Source: Auanema rhodensis (taxonomy: Eukaryota > Nematoda > Chromadorea > Rhabditida > Rhabditidae). Taken from it: 64,000 nt of DNA. The number at the start of each line of letters is the position of its first letter. Position 1 is the first letter of the stretch. Both the position numbers and the translations under genes were made by a program. Where the stretch lies: positions 20,952,501-21,016,500 of the forward strand of contig OZ059896.1 in NCBI GenBank assembly GCA_964057225.1. Direction: 5' to 3'. Below are positions 63,879-64,000 of this stretch, one piece after another. The notes below the pieces were generated by a model that worked only from the letters and a program-made list of their open reading frames with translations, made no database searches and was not told where the DNA came from.

Positions 63879-64000
63879 TCAGTTGATATCTCGGTGCATT
63901 TTTAAGCTAGCGCAAATCTGATAACACAGATCGACGCAGCTTAAAAATCCGCATCGAATGCACTATACTACATTGAGAAACGCTTAATACAAAAATTAGT
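63879..64000. repeat. Partial monomer 183, cut by the window end
   Basis: The first 122 bases of a T25/A108 copy follow a type A monomer, as type B does elsewhere. The array therefore continues beyond the window. Confidence 0.9.

Larger units (their letters stand above)
1..64000. repeat. Satellite DNA array, 351-bp monomer, 182 full copies plus a partial copy
   Basis: The same unit recurs head to tail across the entire window. Monomer starts fall at 1, 352, 703, 1054 and so on. The 351-bp register shifts only six times: minus one base in the monomers starting at 20359, 48789, 50894, 52999 and 56157, and plus one base in the monomer starting at 59315. These shifts account exactly for the last full monomer ending at 63878. 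All copies lie in one orientation and no unrelated sequence interrupts them. Copies differ at a limited set of sites shared among subfamilies. Neither edge of the array is in the window. Arrays of this kind are typical of eukaryotic heterochromatin; a centromeric or pericentromeric location is inference. I do not recognise the family. Confidence 0.98.
47736..64000. repeat. Zone VI: A114C/T196G/one-base-deleted subfamilies
   Basis: Monomers 137-183 introduce types not seen upstream: B (A338T), C (G73A with A298G), D (350 bp, A55G and C202T), F (CA96-97 with A240T), H (T110A, T196G, G243A/T244A/G249A), K (A240G) and L (T24C). The order A-B-C begins at 47736, 49139, 51946 and 55104 and A-B at 63528; D follows directly in all the full series except 49139. 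The A type (A114C, T196G, G271A) derives from monomers in Zone V. Confidence 0.78.

Noticed and set aside
1-64000. CRISPR array or other repeat-spacer structure
   Set aside because: The repeated unit is the full 351 bp with no unique spacers, and the alleles are shared among copies.
1-64000. Transposon, retrovirus-like element or rolling-circle element
   Set aside because: No coding capacity, terminal repeats, target-site duplications or polymerase motifs were seen; all sequence is accounted for by the monomer.
1-64000. Identification as the Tribolium castaneum major satellite (about 360 bp) or another named family
   Set aside because: Length and AT-richness are similar, but I cannot confirm sequence identity from memory, so no name is given.
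1-64000. Array produced by an assembly loop error
   Set aside because: Subfamily zones, linked private markers and graded higher-order repeats are not what a simple repeated-contig error gives, although the near-perfect 11-mer pair still deserves a check against reads.

Overview
The whole 64,000-base window is one uninterrupted tandem array of an AT-rich satellite DNA. The monomer is 351 bp. Taking the first base of the window (the start of a TCAGTTGATATC motif) as position 1, I count 182 complete head-to-tail monomers plus a 122-bp partial one, all in the same orientation. Only six monomers depart from 351 bp: five are 350 bp and one is 352 bp. The first monomer is 31.6% G+C by hand count (54 C, 57 G) and has 12 CpG dinucleotides where about 9 are expected, so CpG is not depleted. 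I see no gene, RNA gene, transposon, unrelated spacer or array edge. A 64-kb homogeneous satellite with nested higher-order repeats indicates a eukaryotic nuclear genome, probably constitutive heterochromatin that may be centromeric or pericentromeric. The AT-richness, roughly double-nucleosome unit length and undepleted CpG fit an invertebrate better than a vertebrate, but I do not recognise the monomer and cannot name the organism.

Layout by diagnostic alleles (positions are within the monomer). Zone I (1-11583, monomers 1-33) mostly carries C25 and G108, with two diverged copies of a multi-monomer block and local 3-mer and 4-mer duplications. Zone II (11584-20708, monomers 34-59) carries T25 and A108 and a five-member cycle of monomer types. 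A short homogeneous run (20709-22463) is followed by a mosaic (22464-27377) that contains a displaced piece of Zone II. Zone IV (27378-39662) is built from a T17G/CA96-97 family in 2-, 4- and 6-monomer arrangements. Zone V (39663-47735) holds two tandem copies of an 11-monomer, 3,861-bp unit, preceded by and nested with a 7-monomer, 2,457-bp unit. Zone VI (47736-64000) has A114C, T196G, A240T/G and one-base-deleted monomers in a recurring four-to-six-monomer order.

Together the pattern is a record of repeated unequal exchange or local amplification at many scales (702, 1053, 1404, 1755, 2106, 2457 and 3861 bp). Private mutations copied at exact multiples of 351 and chimeric monomers mark the breakpoints. 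Variation is confined to a limited set of sites, while a 65-bp segment (119-183) with a 9-bp dyad is nearly invariant. The one longer open reading frame (59481-59693) is an accident of a one-base insertion. Allele calls were made by eye; identities and full copy boundaries need an alignment.
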